DNA of 64,000 bases from Euwallacea fornicatus (Eukaryota > Arthropoda > Insecta > Coleoptera > Curculionidae). The notes under the pieces are model-generated. The model searched no databases, had not been told where the DNA came from, and saw nothing but the letters and a program-made list of their open reading frames with translations. The position numbers and the translations under genes were made by a program. The stretch is from contig NC_089574.1 in NCBI RefSeq assembly GCF_040115645.1, positions 248,001 through 312,000 of the forward strand. The letters are read 5' to 3'. This document shows, in pieces, positions 63,224-64,000 of the stretch (the stretch's first letter is position 1; the number at the start of each line of letters is the position of its first letter).

Positions 63224-64000
63224 TACATACATTCAATTAGAAATCTAGATTTAATAACAGGGCAAAGATCGGAAAAGGTGGCTGAATTTCAGTTTGCTAG
63301 AATTACTATGCAACTTCGCGAACAGCCAATGTTTGCAAATTGGCTTAAACCCGTTTCTACTCCATCATCAACTGAAATTCAGTTCACTTCACGAATCGTT
63401 CTATTTCATCTCTAGGAGAGTTTCGAACGCATTTTTTTTTTAAATGAAATTTAACTACAGTTAAAGGGCCGGCAACAAACTATTGTCGACTTCTCATTTG
63501 TCCTTTCCAAACGTATCCCCATTAACACTCGCAGGTTTCAGGAAAAGTTACGTTATTTTTTTCTTTCCGTCCTCATTCCTTAGTTAACAATGTTTTAGCA
63601 AGTCTTGAAAACGTTAATGCAAAAACTTGTAAGCGCATTAATGCCAAAAAGCTTCCAGCATGAGCATCATAACAGCATAGAAAGTAAAAAAGCCACAAGG
63701 TGCGCGATTGATAAATGAGCCCTCTAGATTCAGCGCAACAAACTATTTTTAATGTTTATTAATTAATCAGCGCTTCTGAAAGATAGCATCATTTATCAAG
63801 CGCTCATAAAAGCTGTTTTTCATTAACAATCTGTGTGGCTGCGGTGGCGGCGAAGTGACGCCCCCCGCTCCCATCTTTCAATCTTCTGGATTAAATCGGG
63901 ATAAAAAAGATCATTGTGGCGATATGGAAGGTATTGAAAAATGCACAGCTTCGGAAATCGTTAGTTTGCCTGATTAGTCGCACAGGTCCGGCATGGCCCG
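63224..64000. other. No recognisable gene
   Basis: Short reading frames only. The last 200 bp contain a GC-rich patch (around 63839-63880, GCGGTGGCGGCG and CCCCCCGC) but no promoter or exon could be supported before the window ends. Confidence 0.45.

Overview
The window reads as intergenic and/or intronic DNA from an animal, most likely an insect. Grounds: AT-rich sequence with no dense gene array or operons, relics of several Tc1/mariner (ITm) DNA transposon lineages, TA target-site duplications throughout, and one short candidate first exon with a strong metazoan start context and a splice donor. A beetle would fit the abundance of CAGGGTG-ended elements, but the sequence does not prove it. 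No rRNA, tRNA or CRISPR array was found. No complete host gene was recognised.

Layout. At 1-204 is half of a palindromic CAGGGTG element. At 3950-7079 is a three-level nest: a CAGGGTG inverted-repeat element, hit by a Tc1-like transposon (4693-7003), whose transposase is split by a solo-LTR-like insertion (5299-6053) with a 5-bp target duplication. Two more Tc1-like copies with both ends follow at 10646-12182 (minus strand) and 15312-16610 (plus strand). Transposase fragments lie at 19243-19710 and 20044-20600 (both minus). From 28980 to 32496 come a palindromic element (28980-29443), CT and CAG microsatellites (29640-29706), a candidate host first coding exon (30227-30303, plus) and a 1.6-kb foldback element (30899-32496). 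The left arm of the foldback carries a 422-bp palindromic element (31091-31512). About 15 kb with no recognisable gene follows. Two more nested palindromes lie at 48107-48638 and 49109-50344. A 19-bp minisatellite (58882-59016) sits beside a Tc1-like relic (59170-59765). An internally deleted DD41D-type transposon with nearly identical 158-bp ends closes the series (62344-63221).

Main observation. The palindromic elements look unrelated at first but share one design. Each end begins TA-CA(G/A)GGTG, runs 108 bp, meets another TA, and then starts again with a CAGGGTG-like motif. The 108-bp length is exact in six of the arms examined (97-204, 31091-31198, 31405-31512, 29336-29443, 48531-48638, 32389-32496) although the sequences have diverged. 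This suggests a fixed-spacing double-site terminus (IR/DR-like) or repeated insertion at the dyad centre of palindromes.

Little here works together as a pathway. The window is mainly a record of layered transposition, with one possible host gene start reading to the right from 30227. If that exon is real, much of the sequence to its right is probably intron.
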